Source of the DNA: JAHFKM01 sp035655455
GTDB taxonomy: Archaea; Nanobdellota; Nanobdellia; SCGC-AAA011-G17; GW2011-AR18
DNA length: 44,162 bases
Direction: 5' to 3'
Assembly: GCA_035655455.1 (NCBI GenBank)
Contig: DASRUL010000012.1
Location: forward strand, 1 to 44,162
The notes below the pieces were generated by a model. The model was given only the letters and a program-made list of their open reading frames with translations, was not told the DNA's origin and made no database searches. Below, piece by piece: positions 15,910 to 24,352 of this stretch. The position numbers and the translations under genes are program-made. Every line of letters starts with the position of its first letter. Position 1 is the stretch's first letter.

Positions 15910-16244
15910 ACGCCTCTGATCGCTCTGAGAAAAAAATTATCTATATCCAATATTCCCCAGGAAACTCTAGCGCAGACTTCCATTACCTTTTCGAAGGACA
16001 AGCAACAGCAATCGAACGAGGAAAAGAATTGGGATTCTACCAATCAAGCGGTTTTAGAAATGAACATACCGATGCACACAAAGCAGCATGGCACGTTCTC
16101 CTTAAACAAGGAATTCCCTTGGAAACACTTCTTGAAGCAGTCCACCAACCGCAAGGCTGGATTCCAACAGAACAAAAAGAACTCTTAAAAATTAGAGCTC
16201 AGTGGGATGCAACACCAATCCTAATTTTGTTAAGCAGGCCTTAA
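15906..16244 (+). CDS. Unrecognised protein, 112 residues
   Basis: The start overlaps the upstream stop by 4 bases, which supports translation. The protein is soluble and His-rich (about 7 His), with a probable helix-rich core (DAHKAAWHVLLKQGIPLETL). Its last 17 codons overlap the convergent gene at 16192-16389. No motif recognised. Confidence 0.5.
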   Translation: MNASDRSEKKIIYIQYSPGNSSADFHYLFEGQATAIERGKELGFYQSSGFRNEHTDAHKAAWHVLLKQGIPLETLLEAVHQPQGWIPTEQKELLKIRAQWDATPILILLSRP

Positions 16245-16389
16245 GATCACGATCAATTCGTTCAAGAATTTCTTCTTGTCCATCAGACAATTTCGTTTTT
16301 TCTAATGCTTTTAACTTTTCGTTCCTCAACTCATTCAAAATAAACACGACCTCCTCAAGAACAGTTTGCAAAGACTCTTTTTCCATCAT
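16192..16389 (-). CDS. Small coiled-coil protein, 65 residues
   Basis: A TATA-like run on the minus strand (reverse complement of about 16408-16418, ttatttatag) lies about 25 bases before the ATG. The sequence is nearly all helix with heptad-like Leu spacing and many Glu/Lys. It overlaps the convergent 15906-16244 gene by 53 bases, so one of the two may be mis-called; both have independent start signals. Confidence 0.4.
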   Translation of the reverse strand: MMEKESLQTVLEEVVFILNELRNEKLKALEKTKLSDGQEEILERIDRDLKACLTKLGLVLHPTEL

Positions 16390-16450
16390 TCCTCACACAC
16401 TTTAGAGCTATAAATAATTTTCTCCTCAAAAACCCTGAAAGTTTCGCAAC

Positions 16451-16460
16451 CTTTATAAAC
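16451..16460 (+). promoter_or_regulatory. TATA box for the EF-2 gene
   Basis: The run ctttataaac is 21-30 bases before ATG 16481, so the EF-2 mRNA is probably leaderless or nearly so. It marks a separate unit from S12-S7. Confidence 0.6.
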
Positions 16461-16480
16461 GAAACGTCCTCACAGCGGCC

Positions 16481-18667
16481 ATGGCAGAAGACATCGTCAC
16501 ACGCTTCGAAAAAGCGATGAGAAACCCGCAGAACATCAGGAATATCTGCACTTCAGCACATATTCATCATGGAAAAACGGCGTTCACAGACAACCTCTTA
16601 GCAGCAGCAGGACACATGAGCGCCAAGTCAGCAGGAGATTTAGAAAAAGGCATGACAACCTGGCAGCACGCGGACGAGCAAGAACGACTCATGACTGTTG
16701 ACGCGGCAAACGTCAGCATGATCCACACCTTTCAAGGACAGGAATACTTAATCAATCTCATCGACACGCCCGGACACGTCGACTTCGGAGGCAATGTCAC
16801 AAGAGCGATGAGAGCAATCGACGGAACAGTCGTCTTAGTCTGCGCGTCAGAAGGCATCATGCCCCAGACAGAGACCGTGTTAAAACAGGCGCTCAGAGAA
16901 AGAGTCAAGCCTGTTCTTTTCATCAACAAAGTAGACAGGCTCATCGACGAAATGCATTTCACCCCGGAACAAATGCAACAACGCTTTCTCGGAATAATTT
17001 CAGAGTTCAACAACCTCATCGACCAAATCGCAGAACCAGAATTCAAAGAAATATGGAAAGTCAATATCCAAGACGGAAGCGTCGCGTTCGGCAGCGCGAG
17101 AGAAAACTGGGCGCTCTCCTTCCCTTTCATGCAAAAAAAAGGCATCAAATTCAAAGACATCTTCAACCTCAGCAGCATGACAGAAGAAGAACGACAAAAC
17201 TGGATCTGGAAAAACGCAGCGCTCTGCGAAGTCGTCCTCGACATTGTCATCAAACACTTACCGAACCCTGTCGAAGCTCAAAAATACAGAATCCCAAAAA
17301 TCTGGCGTGGAGACCTTGAAACAGCATTAGGAAGAGATCTTCTTAGCACAAACAAAGATGGGAAACTTGCCTTCGTCATCACCAGGGTCATGGTAGACCA
17401 GAAATCAGGAAGGGAAATCTCAGCAGGAAGACTTTTCTCAGGAACAATGAGCAATGGCACTCAAGTGTATCTCAACGCGGCAAAAAAACAAGAAAAAGTC
17501 CAACAAGTGTTCATGTACAACGGCATCAAGACTCAACAGATGGACAACGTTGTCGCAGGAAACGTCCTCGCGGTCGCAGGCATCAGCGGCCAAGCAGGAG
17601 AAACAGTAACCCTCGAACCAGAACAGCCCTTTGAAGAGCTCAAACACATCTTCGAACCAGTCATCACCAAAGCAGTTGAACCAGTCAAGGCGCAAGACTT
17701 GGCAAAAGTCGTAGACGTGCTCAAAACCGTAGCAAAAGAAGATCCTTCTATCATCATTAAAATCAACGAAGAAACAGGAGAATGCCTCATGAGCGGGATG
17801 GGAGAATTGCATTTGGAAATCGTTGAAAACAGAATCGTCACAGAAAAAGGCGTCCAAATCAAAGCAAGCGAACCCCTTGTCATTTACAGAGAAACCGTCA
17901 CAAAACCAAGCAGAGAAGTCGAAGGAAAAAGCCCAAACAAACACAACAAATTCTATTTTATTGTAGAGCCTATGCCAGACGCGCTCTACAAAATGCTCAA
18001 AAACAGAGACATCCCAGAATGCAGACTTAAAAAACGCGACGACAAAATCATCCAAAAACTCGTCAGCATCGGCATCGAAACCAAAGAGGCAAACAAATTC
18101 AAGGCATTCTACAAAGGAAACGCCTTTATCGATGGCACCAAGGGCATTGTTCATGTCGGCGAGGTTTTAGAACTCGTTCTTGACGGGTTTGACCAAGTCA
18201 TCGACGCTGGACCTCTCTGCCGAGAACCCTGCACGAAGCTTATCGTCAAGGTCACTGACATGAAACTCCATGAAGACTCTATCCATCGCGGCCCAGCGCA
18301 AGTCTACCCAGCAATTCGAGAAGCGTTACGAGAAGCGATGATCGATGGGGGCGCAGTCATGTACGAGCCCTTACAAATCTTACAAATCGAGGCATTAGTG
18401 GACCATTTAGGAGCAATCTCAAAGCTCATCAGCAACAAACGAGGACAACTCCTCGACATGACCCAAGAAGGAAGCATCTACATGACAGTCAAAGCGAAAA
18501 TTCCAGTAGCAGAAACCTTCGGCTTAAGCTCTGAATTACGAAGCGCAACAGAAGGACGCGGCAACTTCTTTGTTTTGGATCAAGTTTACGAAAAGATACC
18601 CTCAGAACTCCAACCAAAAATCATCGTACTGATCAGACAGCGCAAGGGGCTGACAGAAAACCAGTAA
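16481..18667 (+). CDS. fusA: Translation elongation factor EF-2
   Basis: The 728 residues have the normal length for archaeal EF-2. GTPase motifs: G1 AHIHHGKT (26-33), switch Thr in RLMTVDAANVSM, G3 DTPGHVDF, G4 NKVD. The ribosome-contact segment GSVAFGSARENWALS is present, and the domain IV tip DSIHRGPAQVYPAIR keeps the His that is modified to diphthamide in archaea. G1 is unusual: AHIDHGKTT in most archaeal EF-2 is AHIHHGKTA here, and the preceding NIG is NIC. The protein moves tRNAs and mRNA after peptide bond formation. Confidence 0.96.
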   Translation: MAEDIVTRFEKAMRNPQNIRNICTSAHIHHGKTAFTDNLLAAAGHMSAKSAGDLEKGMTTWQHADEQERLMTVDAANVSMIHTFQGQEYLINLIDTPGHVDFGGNVTRAMRAIDGTVVLVCASEGIMPQTETVLKQALRERVKPVLFINKVDRLIDEMHFTPEQMQQRFLGIISEFNNLIDQIAEPEFKEIWKVNIQDGSVAFGSARENWALSFPFMQKKGIKFKDIFNLSSMTEEERQNWIWKNAALCEVVLDIVIKHLPNPVEAQKYRIPKIWRGDLETALGRDLLSTNKDGKLAFVITRVMVDQKSGREISAGRLFSGTMSNGTQVYLNAAKKQEKVQQVFMYNGIKTQQMDNVVAGNVLAVAGISGQAGETVTLEPEQPFEELKHIFEPVITKAVEPVKAQDLAKVVDVLKTVAKEDPSIIIKINEETGECLMSGMGELHLEIVENRIVTEKGVQIKASEPLVIYRETVTKPSREVEGKSPNKHNKFYFIVEPMPDALYKMLKNRDIPECRLKKRDDKIIQKLVSIGIETKEANKFKAFYKGNAFIDGTKGIVHVGEVLELVLDGFDQVIDAGPLCREPCTKLIVKVTDMKLHEDSIHRGPAQVYPAIREALREAMIDGGAVMYEPLQILQIEALVDHLGAISKLISNKRGQLLDMTQEGSIYMTVKAKIPVAETFGLSSELRSATEGRGNFFVLDQVYEKIPSELQPKIIVLIRQRKGLTENQ

Positions 18668-18669
18668 TA

Positions 18670-19179
18670 TTACTCTTCTTTTAAAGATCTAAGAACTTCA
18701 AAAACATAATTCTTATATTTTCTTACAAGTTCTATTTTTTTATCAGGAGAAAGAGCGTCATACAAATCAGTTTTCCAACTCTCAAAACCCATCTTCCTCA
18801 TCGCTTCAATATTTTCTCTCAACCTAGGATAAGGTTTCACAGCTCTTTCTTCCATTAAAAAAACCATATTCCCAATATAATTAAAAGTATTAAACCTCAA
18901 CGCATTTTTTCTCAAATATTCAACCGCAGCTTGCCCGTACTTTCTTTCAAGTTCATTTATCCATTTTCTTCTCTCAGCGTGATCTGGGAAATCATCTTTG
19001 AAATATCCAAACTTTAAGTATTCCTCAAAAAGTGGAATAAACTCTCTCACCACAGTAGCAAATTCACCAAAGCCCGCTTCAAAATCTACTTCCCTTAAAT
19101 CAGGAACCTCCCACCCTTCAGCAGGAACAATCTCCACAATATGAGGATCATTTCTTATCGCTTCTTCAAGAGTTTCCAT
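18670..19179 (-). CDS. Unrecognised protein, 169 residues
   Basis: It converges on the EF-2 gene and ends 2 bases after it. A good minus-strand TATA (reverse complement of 19201-19211, gtttataaaa) precedes the ATG at 19179. The protein is soluble, acidic and mainly helical, with clusters of aromatic residues (EEYLKFGYFKDDF, RFNTFNYIGNMVF). The C-terminus is Lys/Glu-rich. No family recognised. Confidence 0.55.
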   Translation of the reverse strand: METLEEAIRNDPHIVEIVPAEGWEVPDLREVDFEAGFGEFATVVREFIPLFEEYLKFGYFKDDFPDHAERRKWINELERKYGQAAVEYLRKNALRFNTFNYIGNMVFLMEERAVKPYPRLRENIEAMRKMGFESWKTDLYDALSPDKKIELVRKYKNYVFEVLRSLKEE

Positions 19180-19373
19180 AAAAAGCTCATAAGAAATAAT
19201 TTTATAAACCTTCCTCTTTGTCCTTACTGCTAAGTAGACATTTGAAATAGCTAAAAAACGACTGTCAATGACAGGCTGTATTGGTTACACTCTTGCGAAA
19301 AAAACTGTGAATAAAATTTCTCACAGGAGACAAAGAATTCGAAACTTTTGAAAATGTAGAATTTGTCAAATAA
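19180..19373. other. Intergenic region with two small inverted repeats
   Basis: It holds the promoter of the 18670-19179 gene, then CTGTC-aat-GACAG near 19262-19274 and CTGTGA/TCACAG near 19306-19327. No ORF or tRNA is visible. The second hairpin lies about 50 bases beyond the aldehyde dehydrogenase stop on the minus strand and could be part of its 3' end. Function uncertain. Confidence 0.3.
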
Positions 19374-20870
19374 TTATTTCTTTCCAAACACCGTATAATG
19401 CCATGGCCTTCTCGCAAGACCAGTCTGATCAAGATACACATGTTTTACCCTTGTGTACTCCTCAAAGCTGTACATACTCAAATCCTTCCCAAACCCAGAC
19501 TGCTTAAAGCCGCCGTGTGGAGTCTCTGAAGTTAAAACACCGTGCTCATTTACCCAGACTGTACCAACGTTTAACTTTTTCGCGATATTCAACAACGTTT
19601 TCGCATCTTTTCCATACACAGAGGCAGCAAGACCATACTCCACATCATTCGCTTTTTGAACAGCATCATCAACGTCATCATAAGGCAAGACAGCGATCAC
19701 AGGACCAAAAATCTCTTCTTGACATACTCTACTTTGTTGTTTCACTTTTGTTAAAATCGTAGGCTCAAAGAAGAAGCCTTTCTCAAATATTTTTCCCTTC
19801 GGACGAGCACCACCAACCATCACTTTTGCACCCTCCTCATGAGCAATCTCGACATAACTTTCTACTTTTTGCACCTGCTTCTCAGAAACCAATGGGCCCA
19901 TATCGGTACTTTCTTTCGTCTGATCACCCAACTTAAATTGTTTTGTTAAATGAACCATCCTTTTCACCAAAGGATCATGCAATTTTTTTGGAACTAACAC
20001 TCTTGTTACAGCAGTACAATCCTGACCCGCATTCCAAAAACCACCAACAACAGCACCATTCGCAACCATCTCAAGATCAGCATCCTCAAGAACAACAAGA
20101 GGAGCTTTTCCACCCAACTCAAGAGCAACCTTCTTCACATTCTTCGACACCTGCTCCAAAACCCTCCTCCCAGTCGCAGTATCTCCAGTAAAAGAAACCA
20201 TATCCACCTTTCTGCTCCTCACCAATTCAGGACCAAGAATATTTCCATCACCAACAACAACATTCAACACTCCTTTCGGAAGACCAGCCTTTTCAGCCAA
20301 CATACAAAACTCTAATAATGTTAATGGCGTTAATGAGGAAGGTTTCATCACAACCGTGTTTCCAGCAGCCAACGCAGGAGCAAGCTTCCACACAGCGAGA
20401 TACAACGGATAATTCCACGGAACAATCCCAGCAACAACACCAACAGGCTCTCTCTTAATTAAAGAAGTACCCATCCCCGAATACTCATTCGCAGCTTTTC
20501 CTTCCAACACCCTGGCAGCACCAGCAAAAAAACGCAAATTATCCACAATAAACGGCAGATCAGAATCACGCGCATACTTTATCGTCTTTCCCTGATTCTT
20601 CGATTCCAACAAGGCCAAGCCGTTAAGATCAGATTCAACAAGATCAGCGAGCCTCCATATTATCTTCGCGCGATCACCCGGCAACAAGCCAGACCATAAT
20701 CCTTTGTCAAACGTCTCTCGCGCAATATCAACAGCATGACGCACATCCTCAAGATCAGAACTCGGAACTTTCGCCAATAACTCTTGATTAAAAGGGTTTC
20801 TTACCTCACCATAAGAACCATGATGTGGCTTTATCCAGCCTTTCACATAATTCTGATACTGTTTCACCAT
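19374..20870 (-). CDS. NAD(P)-dependent aldehyde dehydrogenase
   Basis: The 498 residues (from ATG at 20870; a TTG nine codons upstream is less likely) match the ALDH superfamily. Visible are the Rossmann part with VPWNYPLYLAVWKLAPALAAGN, the SFTGDTATGR glycine turn, the general-base Glu in LELGGKAPLVVLEDAD, the nucleophilic Cys in NAGQDCTAVTRV and EEIFGPVIAVLPYDD. Closest in style to betaine/gamma-aminobutyraldehyde or succinate-semialdehyde dehydrogenases; the substrate cannot be fixed. Composition resembles the core genes. No operon partners. Confidence 0.9.
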   Translation of the reverse strand: MVKQYQNYVKGWIKPHHGSYGEVRNPFNQELLAKVPSSDLEDVRHAVDIARETFDKGLWSGLLPGDRAKIIWRLADLVESDLNGLALLESKNQGKTIKYARDSDLPFIVDNLRFFAGAARVLEGKAANEYSGMGTSLIKREPVGVVAGIVPWNYPLYLAVWKLAPALAAGNTVVMKPSSLTPLTLLEFCMLAEKAGLPKGVLNVVVGDGNILGPELVRSRKVDMVSFTGDTATGRRVLEQVSKNVKKVALELGGKAPLVVLEDADLEMVANGAVVGGFWNAGQDCTAVTRVLVPKKLHDPLVKRMVHLTKQFKLGDQTKESTDMGPLVSEKQVQKVESYVEIAHEEGAKVMVGGARPKGKIFEKGFFFEPTILTKVKQQSRVCQEEIFGPVIAVLPYDDVDDAVQKANDVEYGLAASVYGKDAKTLLNIAKKLNVGTVWVNEHGVLTSETPHGGFKQSGFGKDLSMYSFEEYTRVKHVYLDQTGLARRPWHYTVFGKK

Positions 20871-20992
20871 CTTTTTTCTCAAAATCTTCCAAGACAAAAG
20901 AAGTATTTAACCCTTCTCTTTTTTATTTTTCTCCACCCTTGAAAAAAAATCCTAGAACACAATCCTTAAGAATTTCAAAAAAACAAAATCTT

Positions 20993-21142
20993 ATGCGCAT
21001 CCTCTGCACATTCGGCTTTCACGCATGGAACAAGAAAAAAGGCTACAACAACTGGAGCTCCCATGTGATCGAATACAGCGCTCATTGCCAACGCTGCGGA
21101 AAAATCAAAACATGGATTGAGACAAAACCAACACAAGAATGA
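20993..21142 (+). CDS. Small zinc-binding protein, DUF1660-like
   Basis: The 49-residue protein starts at ATG 20993. It has Cys5, His10 and a C-x2-C pair (Cys32, Cys35) with the pattern 'FGFHAW ... CQRCGK.K', resembling the short DUF1660 family often seen in phages and small genomes. A single zinc ion is plausible. It is divergent from the aldehyde dehydrogenase gene. The longer in-frame extension upstream overlaps that gene and is not used here. Confidence 0.5.
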   Translation: MRILCTFGFHAWNKKKGYNNWSSHVIEYSAHCQRCGKIKTWIETKPTQE

Positions 21143-21239
21143 CCCCCGCTTTAGAAATTTTAGCAATAACACATGACTACTTTGCAAAGAATAGCTTCTC
21201 GAAAAGCATTTAAACCTACACCTTAGCAAACAGCCTGAA

Positions 21240-21327
21240 GCGCCAGTAGTATAGTGGTTAGAGCATCACGCGACCAATACATGACGTTGCCAACGTTAAA
21301 ACCCGGGTTCAATTCCCGGCTGGCGCA
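21240..21327 (+). tRNA. tRNA-Gly (GCC) with a 16-base D-arm intron
   Basis: Acceptor GCGCCAG/CTGGCGC, discriminator A21327, anticodon stem TGACG/CGTTA, loop TTGCCAA with GCC at 21289-21291, T arm CCGGG-TTCAATT-CCCGG. The D region is too long unless 21262-21277 is removed. Splicing G21261 to T21278 restores GTAT-AGTGGTTA-GTAC. BHB: helix GGTT (21256-21259)/GACC (21272-21275), bulges AGA and AAT, inner helix GC/GC with loop ATCAC. The intron lies between positions 22 and 23. A TATA-like tttaaa (21209-21214) precedes the gene. Confidence 0.8.
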
Positions 21328-21418
21328 CTCTTATTATATTTCTATGCGCCTTCTTGTCGGACGCTGTCTGGCACAAGTTTAAGAAGAAAAACGTCTCTTA
21401 ACAAGGAGCAACCAAACC

Positions 21419-21529
21419 ATGGCAGAAAAAAGAAATTCAAACAACTCCGACCAGAAAACATCAACCACCTGTCTGGAATCAAAGACCCTAGGTGAAGTCT
21501 ATTCTATAGATCTTATCTCTTCCTTTTAG
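21419..21529 (+). pseudogene. Truncated or frameshifted gene start
   Basis: A box A-like gtttaag and an aaggag element precede ATG 21419. The frame gives 36 residues and runs into the end of the minus-strand HEPN-like gene. If one A were added to the A6 run at 21426-21431, the frame would read MAEKKKFKQLRPENINHL and on to a TGA just before the AT-rich insert. This looks like a gene start cut or frame-shifted near the insert edge. The original gene is not recognised. Confidence 0.3.
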
Positions 21530-22006
21530 TGCCATTTTTAGAAAATAAGCCTTATATTTTCTGTCTTGTTTTGGATTTGGCCAATTCTCTTTTACAAGAT
21601 TCGTTTTGTACTTCTGATTGAGCATAAGAATAACATCCTCATTAAGATATTTGATCTCATTTTCAATCTGATCAGTGAGCAGGTTTAACTCGTTTACCAC
21701 AGCAACATTCTTATAACGAATCCGGTTATAATCTGCCTTTTCGCATATCTTTTGGATGAGAGTATACTTCTGAAGATTAAGTTTTGCTGCAAAAAATAAC
21801 GTTTTTAGATTATGGCGATACTCCTTTTTTAATTCTTCTTCGCTTTTATTATTTCTTATACTAAGATACGTCTTCAAAAACTTCTCAATGCTGATTAATA
21901 ACAAATTCTCAGCTTGTTTTGTATAACCTAAAAATAGCAGGATCCTAAATGCCTGATAATATTTCCTGCTGCTGCTCAACCAATCTATTTCTTCATCTTG
22001 ATCCAT
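21488..22006 (-). CDS. HEPN-like helical protein
   Basis: The 172 residues are almost entirely helical. The N-terminal part (SSSRKYYQAFRILLFLGY ... ENLLLISIEKFLKTYLSI) and a following YRHNLKTLFF segment resemble HEPN domains, where an H-[DN]-L-x-x-L element follows a long helix pair. Arg64-His65 could take part in an RNase site, but the classic R-x4-6-H motif is not clear. Its start overlaps the upstream caspase-like gene by 14 bases, so the two are translationally coupled. The AT-rich composition differs from purE. HEPN call is moderate; RNase activity is inference. Confidence 0.5.
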   Translation of the reverse strand: MDQDEEIDWLSSSRKYYQAFRILLFLGYTKQAENLLLISIEKFLKTYLSIRNNKSEEELKKEYRHNLKTLFFAAKLNLQKYTLIQKICEKADYNRIRYKNVAVVNELNLLTDQIENEIKYLNEDVILMLNQKYKTNLVKENWPNPKQDRKYKAYFLKMALKGRDKIYRIDFT

Positions 22007-22649
22007 AACAATCCCCTCTTTTCTGTTCCTTCTTTAGATCATACCTCTGCTTAATAATTCGCTTAATGTCTCGGCGATTTTGCATAATATGTCTTATATC
22101 GTTATCAACAAAGCCATCTTCTCCAATATAATCTTTTAGCGAATTCCCACCCCCATCATTACAATGAAATTGAGCTATAAAACGCTTCTTTGGAGCATTA
22201 CTTAACTCGCAATAACGTACTCTCTCTAATTTATTAAGTTGTAAACCGTGTCTACCCCCATGTCCAAAAATCAAGAGCTCTTTCGTATTACTAGCCATTA
22301 CTATCTTAAAAAAATCATCCTTATTTAAAGGAGTATACACCTTATACGAAATTCGTACCGCCCTGAAATGATCTATCAATAAATCTATACCCTCCCCCCA
22401 TAGGAAATGTTTCTTCCCCCACCAATAATTGTTTGCAAGGACAACTGCAATATGATCTCCCATGCTTTCTTGTTCTGAATATTTTTTGATCTCACCCCGT
22501 GTCTTAAAAAAACCCCTAGCTATATGAAAAAATGTTTGAGGTAAGATAGGAATCACCGCTTTTCTCCGCCATAGTTTACTTACAAGGATACACCAAAATG
22601 CAATTGCACTTAAAGCTATGAACGCATACATTTTACACTCATATTTCAT
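21993..22649 (-). CDS. Membrane-anchored caspase-fold (CHAT/metacaspase-like) protein
   Basis: The 218 residues start with a single membrane helix (about 7-26) and a Lys/Arg cluster. The soluble part follows a caspase-like order: strand HIAVVLANNYWW (about 66-77), helix, strand, then ELLIFGHGGRHGLQL with His130, and RFIAQFHCNDGGG with Cys163 followed by a Gly-rich turn and SL. His in 'GHGG' and Cys at the end of the next strand is the catalytic dyad arrangement of clan CD peptidases. The C-terminal 40 residues are basic. ATG 22649 is preferred to the GTG one codon upstream. The family is inferred from pattern, not search. Confidence 0.5.
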   Translation of the reverse strand: MKYECKMYAFIALSAIAFWCILVSKLWRRKAVIPILPQTFFHIARGFFKTRGEIKKYSEQESMGDHIAVVLANNYWWGKKHFLWGEGIDLLIDHFRAVRISYKVYTPLNKDDFFKIVMASNTKELLIFGHGGRHGLQLNKLERVRYCELSNAPKKRFIAQFHCNDGGGNSLKDYIGEDGFVDNDIRHIMQNRRDIKRIIKQRYDLKKEQKRGDCYGSR

Positions 22650-22658
22650 CACACAAAT

Positions 22659-22669
22659 CTTAATAAAAG
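22659..22669. promoter_or_regulatory. TATA-like element between the caspase-like gene and purE
   Basis: The run cttaataaaag is AT-rich on both strands. It is 27-37 bases before the purE ATG (22696) and 10-20 bases before the divergent ATG (22649). It fits purE better; the other gene may use an overlapping element. Confidence 0.35.
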
Positions 22670-22695
22670 GGCATTATTCAAAAACAATCTCTCAA

Positions 22696-23196
22696 ATGAA
22701 AACTTTCGAAGAACTCGTCGAAGAGGGAGTTGGATGCGCTGTCATCCTCGCAGGCTCTGAAAGCGACCAACCCCACATTGATAAAATCGCTAAAGCGCTC
22801 GGCATCTATAAAATTCCCTTCGAAGTACGCATCGCCTCAGCACATAAACAACCAGCAGATCTCCAACTCATTTTAGAATTTTATGATAGCCTCAAAGGAC
22901 CACTCGCTTACATCGCTGTCGCTGGGGGAACAGACGCGCTCTCCGGAACAATTTCTTTTCATTCTCACAGACCAACAATTACCTGTCCGCCAGACCATTA
23001 CAATCCCAGCGGAACAAGCAACCCTTCAGGAAGCTCAAACGCATACATTGGAAGACCCGAAAACGCCGCACGCTTCGTCGCACAAATGTTCTCCCATTTC
23101 AATCCCAAATATCGAGAAAAAATTCTAGAAACTGTTGACCAAAAAGTTAAAGATCTCGAAGTAGGAGACGAAACAATGAGATCAAAATACAAATGA
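22696..23196 (+). CDS. purE: PurE-type phosphoribosylaminoimidazole carboxylase/mutase
   Basis: The 166 residues from ATG 22696 keep the PurE pattern: VILAGSESDQPHIDKI, then IPFEVRIASAHKQPADL (consensus GSxSD ... SAHRTP) and YIAVAGGTDALSGTISFHSHRPTITCPP in place of the usual GAGGAAHLPG. This last segment is divergent, so the enzyme class (CAIR mutase or AIR carboxylase) cannot be told. It overlaps purC by 4 bases. It acts in purine synthesis, converting aminoimidazole ribotide toward CAIR. Confidence 0.85.
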   Translation: MKTFEELVEEGVGCAVILAGSESDQPHIDKIAKALGIYKIPFEVRIASAHKQPADLQLILEFYDSLKGPLAYIAVAGGTDALSGTISFHSHRPTITCPPDHYNPSGTSNPSGSSNAYIGRPENAARFVAQMFSHFNPKYREKILETVDQKVKDLEVGDETMRSKYK

Positions 23197-24290
23197 ACCT
23201 TGAACACCTCGCCCTCACAGACACGCACAACTTGCCTATAAGACACGCAGGAAACGTCCATCAAGGAAAAGTCAGATCAGTCTACTGGCTTACTGAAGAA
23301 GACAGCACGAGACTTACGCAAGAACGATCTTACCCCACTGGCGCCACTACCCAATTAGGAGTCATGATCATCAGCGACAGAATTTCCGCATTCGACTGCG
23401 GCTGGTAAGCACAAGATGGTCTTCGAGGTGTCCCAGGAAAAGGAGCAGCACTCAATGCAATCTCGCACCACTGGTTCAAAAGATTTGAACAAGAAAAAAT
23501 TACAGACCATCATATCCTTGACGCACCACACCCTCTTGTATGGATCGTCCGACGAACACAGCCAGTCCTCATCGAAGCAATCGCACGCGCTTACATCACG
23601 GGGAGCATGTGGCGCGACTATGCCAAAGGAGAAAGAACCTTCTGCGGCATCAGCCTTCTGGAAGGCCTTAGAGAACACCAAAAATTAGATCATCTCCTTA
23701 TCACCTCAACAACCAAAGGCGTTTTGAAAGGAATCCCAGGCATCCCAGAAGAAGATGACACCAATATCACGCGACGACAACTCGAACACCACTACGCAGC
23801 ATTCGGATTTAAAACTCCAGAAGACATCGCGCGCTACGAAGCATTACTCAGCCAAGGCTTTCACCTCATCAGCAGAGAACTTGAAAAACTCGGCCACATT
23901 TTCGTTGACACGAAATTCGAATTCGGCTACGCGCCTGATGAACAAGGACAACCAAGACTCATCTCTATTGACGAAATCGGAACTCCTGACTCCTCACGAT
24001 TCTGGGACGCAACAGCATACGCACAAGGAACAGTAGTTGAACACTCGAAAGAAGGATTTAGAAAATTCCTCTTAAAAAAAACCGATGAAAAAATCCTCCT
24101 TGACAAAACAAGAATGCCAGAACGCAAACACTTAGCAGCAACCTACCTTGTCCCTGTAGACGAATTCTACAGCGTATCAGCAACTTACAAAACACTCGCA
24201 GAACATATTACAGGAACACCTGCAGCAACCATTGAGAACGCCCAAGAAGAAATCCTCGACGCACTCAACAGATATAAACTTGTAGAATAA
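23193..24290 (+). pseudogene. purC: SAICAR synthetase purC interrupted by an in-frame TAA
   Basis: One continuous frame of 365 codons matches PurC: HQGKVRSVYWL, ISDRISAFDCGW, then TAA at 23406-23408, then AQDGLRGVPGKGAALNAISH, GSMWRDYAKGERTFCGISL, FVDTKFEFGYAP and DEIGTPDSSRFWD. Alignment with the usual DRxSAFDC.W..-.GL.GVPGKG suggests that one base (for example AAA or CAA to TAA) caused the stop. All other catalytic and SAICAR-binding motifs are intact. It is therefore a recent nonsense mutation, an assembly error or, less likely, a recoded stop. The first ATG after the stop that is in frame and followed by conserved sequence is at 23607. Confidence 0.85.
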
Positions 24291-24352
24291 ATTAAATCCC
24301 AGGGTAGCAACATAATTTTTCATCCAAAAAAAACAAGAAAAATCTTGTAATA

